The notes below the pieces were generated by a model. The model ran no database searches. It was not told the DNA's origin and was given only the letters and a program-made list of their open reading frames with translations. A program made the translations under genes and the position numbers. Below, piece after piece: positions 60,420 through 64,000 of a stretch of DNA of 64,000 nucleotides. The stretch covers positions 3,038,001-3,102,000 of the forward strand of contig JAILWY010000019.1 of the NCBI GenBank assembly GCA_022113835.1, in the 5' to 3' direction. The first letter of the stretch is position 1, and the number at the start of each line of letters is the position of its first letter. This stretch comes from Atopsyche davidsoni (Eukaryota; Arthropoda; Insecta; Trichoptera; Hydrobiosidae).

Positions 60420-60920
60420 AAGTCGTTTGCAGTTTCGTTCCAATCGTGTGCACCGGACGAGTCCTCCCGCCGCCCGCTCGATCGAGTGCGCGCGGACCGG
60501 CTCGGCGATGACAAATGACGCCCTATTACCGCCAGACCCTCCGTCGCGATTCGTACAATTATAAATCTTAATTTATCGACGTGACACTTAGAGGCCCGTG
60601 GCTCGTTTGGTGGCGTCCATCCGCGACGGAGCCGCTGCGGGCCAAGTAGACGCCGGACATTTATAGACCATTCATATCCCCGGCGTCGCGGCGCTCCCGC
60701 GGCAGCGCTCGCTGTCAAACAAGACTCCGCGGCCATATTTCATTCTTTTCTCCCGACGTTTTTTAAGTCATTTGTTAATCACAGTAATGGAGCGCGCTCG
60801 GCTTCTTGAAGTTTTTATGCTCGCTGCCGAGATTTAGGGGTTTTATTGGCTATATCCGTCTGTCTGTCGCTCTCGTATGATTTGGGATCCCGGCCCTGAG
60901 TTATGCGTCGTAGAAATATA
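60420..60920. promoter_or_regulatory. Large GC-rich island
   Basis: It includes CCCGCCGCCCGCTCGATCG, TGACGCCCTATTACCGCC, CAATTATAAATCTTAATTTA, CGGAGCCGCTGCGGGCC and CACAGTAATGGAGCGCGC, ending TCGTATGATTTGGG. The 145-residue minus frame (60299-60736) begins in the island but extends into AT-rich DNA and has no domain I recognise. Confidence 0.33.
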
Positions 60921-61429
60921 CGATGTTTTTAAATATCTTGGGAAATTTGTTTGGACTTTTCGATTCACATGTTGTTTAATGAGATATCATTTTTTTCAGC
61001 CGTAAAATATTGTCGTTTCAATTTTTAACTAATTTTCAACGAAAAGATGACAGGTTTTTCTTCTGAAGCGAACATTTTGCTAGTATAAATAAACTGTAAT
61101 AAAATTGTTATATACAACAAGTTTTCTAATGGACTTGGGGTAATTGGAAATTGGCTTGATGTTTTATTCGCAGCTTCAAGTAAACAATTTCAACGCTTTG
61201 GGTACTTAGGCTTATAGAAATTCTTTACTTAAATTATATGCTTTTTCAATATGATTAATCAATTTAAAATAAAATATTTTTTTTAAAGCATTATGTTTAT
61301 ACGTCTCCTGCCACCTATATTTATATTTCCGCAAATAGTGATTATATTGCATCTATGTTTTAATACAACATTGCGTGACCGGACAAAACGCTTGGAAACC
61401 TATTCAAAGCAGCCACATCTCACTGAAAT

Positions 61430-61745
61430 ATTCCATGCCTATCTCTTTCGCGGTCCCCCGCCAGCCGCAGCGCCGAACACGGCGTCACGACGCCACCTCG
61501 AGCTAATTCCTCTTGTAACATGCACGGGGCGGTCGCCATCGCGCTTCCGCCGTGAGCATGTGAACCTCGTTTGTCCCTGGACATTTATTTGTCGACACTC
61601 CCGGGTCTTTGTGGCCTTTTTAAAATAGCTTTTATACTTCGCAGGAAACGGCATATCTTAATTATTTTCATACTCCCGCCCGCCGCCTCATCGGGTGTTA
61701 ACAATATTTTTGCTGGCGTATTGTCTTCGATACACGACGCTAAAA
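61430..61745. promoter_or_regulatory. GC-rich island
   Basis: It includes TTCGCGGTCCCCCGCC, GACGCCACCTCGAGCTAATTC and GGGTGTTAACAATATTTTTG. Opposing frames (61293-61628 plus, 61439-61654 minus) lack domains. Confidence 0.28.
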
Positions 61746-62579
61746 AATGATATTATTATGACTGTGCGAACTTTGTTACCGAAACATTAAATCAAATACA
61801 GCTTTGTTTTTAATAAAGCAAGTCCTTGCACTTAAAACATATCCACTTCCTTCAACGATATCACCGAGGTCGATAGTCGACCTAAGGTTGAAAAGATCAC
61901 TCTAAATTGGAGAGGGAGTAAATATCGTAAAACAAATAATACATATATTTTTAGTAATGGTAAACATAGCTTTAAAAACTAGTATTGGAGATTGAACTTT
62001 TTGTTGCACGTCTTATGTGAATATTTCAGGCGTTCCATAATGTTGTAATGCGTTTTCCGATTTAAATGGCCGCGTACTCTTGCATATTACCAAATCTACC
62101 TGTATTATTTTCTGGCTTTAAATAATAATGTATTTTTCATTAAGCGGCAACCGATGTTTATAATTTAATCTCATTAAAATCGAGAAGCTTTGCCGATGAT
62201 AACAACAGGCGTGGATTGGAAATCCAACTCAGTTAGTAAATAATAAAAAATTCTTACATCATACATTTATCTAAGAACTTGATTTTGTTTTGAATTTAAG
62301 TTAAGTTTCTATTTTTTCATATATATATATACATATAATGTTTTTTTGTTTCATTTGTACAGTGTGCTTAAAACATTATCACTCATATTTCCCTTGTAAT
62401 TTGAGTTTAGACAGTATAAAAATAAATGTATGTAGTTTCAAATCGTTATAACTCAGTATATTATTAATGAGGTCGTTGTGTTAAATCATTTTGCTTCATT
62501 TAAGCATCAATTGAGTATAATCTACGAGCACCTTGTCTGAATAAATTTTGGGAAAACATTGAATCACTAATTTATCAAT

Positions 62580-62805
62580 TTCCGTGAATGCGATGCGGCC
62601 CTGTGCAGATTGGCCACGTGGCTTATTGGCCGCTCAAAGGGACCGCTGTGCCGGCCGTCCACCACCCATTTACTTAATTACAATATTTATACTAAGCACT
62701 CATGGCAGGGCAGCTTCCCACGACAGAGTGGTCAGGAGCAGGCCGACCAGCGCCGAGTCGGCAAACCGCGAGCCTGGATTACTCCCCACCGGTAATGACG
62801 CTCTC
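62580..62805. promoter_or_regulatory. GC-enriched island
   Basis: It includes GATTGGCCACGTGGCTTATTGG (E-box CACGTG between GGC and GCT), GGCCGCTCAAAGGG and ACTTAATTACAATATTT. The plus frames here are not recognisable. Confidence 0.28.
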
Positions 62806-63259
62806 AAAACGCCAATTTTGAAATTGGTGTTGTTTCCACGTCCTCGACATCATGCATACATAAATTATTCCTTTAAGTTTCGTCACATTATTTGATATAA
62901 CTTCTATGGTTATAAATCAAATTTATTTTCATTTAAAAATCACCTAGTTCGGATTGGCAACTTTGTCTAAGCTTTTACATAATAATTAGGCTAATTAAAC
63001 GAATAGTTTTAAAATATAACATTTATCTTGAAAATTGTTGAAATCTTGCGTGACAAATTGAATTTCATACTCCTAGGCAAGCATCTATTTATATTTTTTT
63101 CAATACAATATTTCTAATATTTTCTTACTTTCAAAACATAATTGTCTCGCTTTGCACAAAATATTTGTATGAAATTTATGATTATTTTTCCTAAATTGAG
63201 TCTGATCAGTTTATGATTTCAATAATTACATATATAAATAATGCTTTCATTCTTATATT

Positions 63260-63560
63260 TTTTGCAGCTTGCGATCTCGCATTGCATATATGAAGTCAAG
63301 TCGTACAGAAAAGGTGCCATATATTCGTATGATGACTCATTGCTTTTTGATTGTTTTTATACGGCTACGTTCATCGACCTGACCCTCACCTCAGCAGTCG
63401 TAGAAATCACCATCTCACCTCTCGTATCTGCATCATGAGGACTTCACCGCGGGCCACTTTCTTGGAGCTGGTCTTCGGCGTCTTCCATCATATGTTCGGA
63501 CAGATGGTGAACGCTTGTGTTAAGGTTAAATCTCGTTCGGAACGTCTCACATGCTATGTT
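63260..63560 (+). other. Balanced-composition segment at the right edge, possible exon or relic
   Basis: An acceptor-like TATTTTTTGCAG ends at 63267, followed by a frame reading LAISHCIYEVKSYRK and a weak donor AAAAG|GTGCC at 63314. A second acceptor-like CTCACCTCAG lies near 63393, followed by about 150 bp of coding-like composition with different protein-like stretches in different frames. None resembles an ankyrin repeat, so it does not extend the SOWAH-like gene in any way I can see. It may be a decayed element or a diverged exon. Confidence 0.15.
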
Positions 63561-64000
63561 TGTCTGTAGGTTTTTAAAAGATAGATGAAAGTTAATCCGT
63601 GCATTTAATTTTATTGATATTAATTATTCATAGGGACGATTAACTCGTGTTGGATTAGACTGGCTTGTTACTTCAAATAGATACAAGAATATTTAAATTA
63701 ATTACATGTTTTTTTTTATAGAATGTATCATTTTGACGATAGTATTTTTTTCAAATAATTTGTATCGATACAGAAAATCTCGAATGGAAATTGAAACGAG
63801 GGAAGAGACACTGACAGTGATCTTACTTTTCTCGTTTATTGATAATTTGTAATATTTTAGTTCTCATCAATTTGCCTTCCTGCTGAAAAAACGACGGCCT
63901 ATCGTGATGTCTCTCTAGTTTAAAATGATCGCTTTGCAGATTCACAGCAAGACTAATCGTTGATTGCCAATTTCAATATTCCACCCTTAGTTTTGAATGC

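Larger units (their letters stand above)
2697..64000 (+). other. Probable giant intron (or intron plus intergenic DNA)
   Basis: From the GTGAGT donor at 2697 to the end of the window I find no exon that continues the ankyrin domain. The interval is AT-rich, with poly(A), poly(T) and AT-microsatellite tracts, interrupted by the GC islands and mobile elements listed separately. I see no supportable gene in the AT-rich stretches between them, for example 3300-4350, 4470-5160, 9120-9600, 13020-13900, 20830-22000, 23800-25000, 29130-29990, 35580-36100, 39000-39130, 40460-41200, 42360-43400, 46330-46600, 48610-49650, 59080-59800, 61750-62560 and 62880-63240. Reading the whole interval as a single intron assumes the gene continues to the right. 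A last exon hidden here, or a separate gene, would change this. Confidence 0.4.

Noticed and set aside
60299..60736. 145-residue minus-strand frame
   Set aside because: Half of it lies in AT-rich DNA, it lacks any domain, and an opposing frame is also open.

Overview
This window looks like eukaryotic, arthropod-type nuclear DNA, and is probably from an insect. It is strongly AT-rich, has GT-AG introns, contains almost no long open reading frames, and carries a mariner transposon and small inverted-repeat elements. A lepidopteran source would fit this mix of AT-rich DNA and GC-rich islands, but nothing in the sequence proves it.

Only one host gene can be supported, at the far left on the + strand. 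Two short exons (248-283 and 2595-2696) have good splice signals and join in phase. The second reads LDQKSHDWILKAA and ends NPKLLRVK, which matches the start of the ankyrin-repeat domain of SOWAH (sosondowah) family proteins. The ankyrin exons that should follow were not found anywhere to the right. The simplest reading is that most of the window (2697 to at least 64000) is one giant intron of this gene, although a gene boundary inside the window cannot be excluded.

The rest is an AT-rich background dotted with several dozen sharply bounded GC-rich islands, roughly 0.1-1.3 kb each and about every 1-2 kb. They often contain TAATTA-type and ATAAA/TTTATNG-type words next to CG-rich stretches. 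The densest are at 11700-12145, 16320-16760, 19430-19800, 27120-27900, 36150-37510, 44200-44920, 51740-52640, 54240-55360, 55840-56760, 57120-57605 and 60420-60920. Long frames inside them are open on both strands because of base composition, and I do not call them genes. As a set they look like a cis-regulatory landscape housed in a long intron, which is inference.

Mobile DNA includes a mariner element of about 1.29 kb at 39171-40459. Its DD34D transposase is broken by two stops and a frameshift. There are also four copies of a small foldback (hairpin) family at 14771, 15621, 27970 and 47149, a likely pogo/Tigger-like terminal fragment ending at 48602, and a tRNA-like segment at 23263-23330. 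Simple-sequence features include a 9-bp G-run minisatellite with G-quadruplex potential (14093-14167), a C-rich counterpart (57515-57588), AT microsatellites and several long poly(T) tracts. No rRNA, confident tRNA or CRISPR array was seen.
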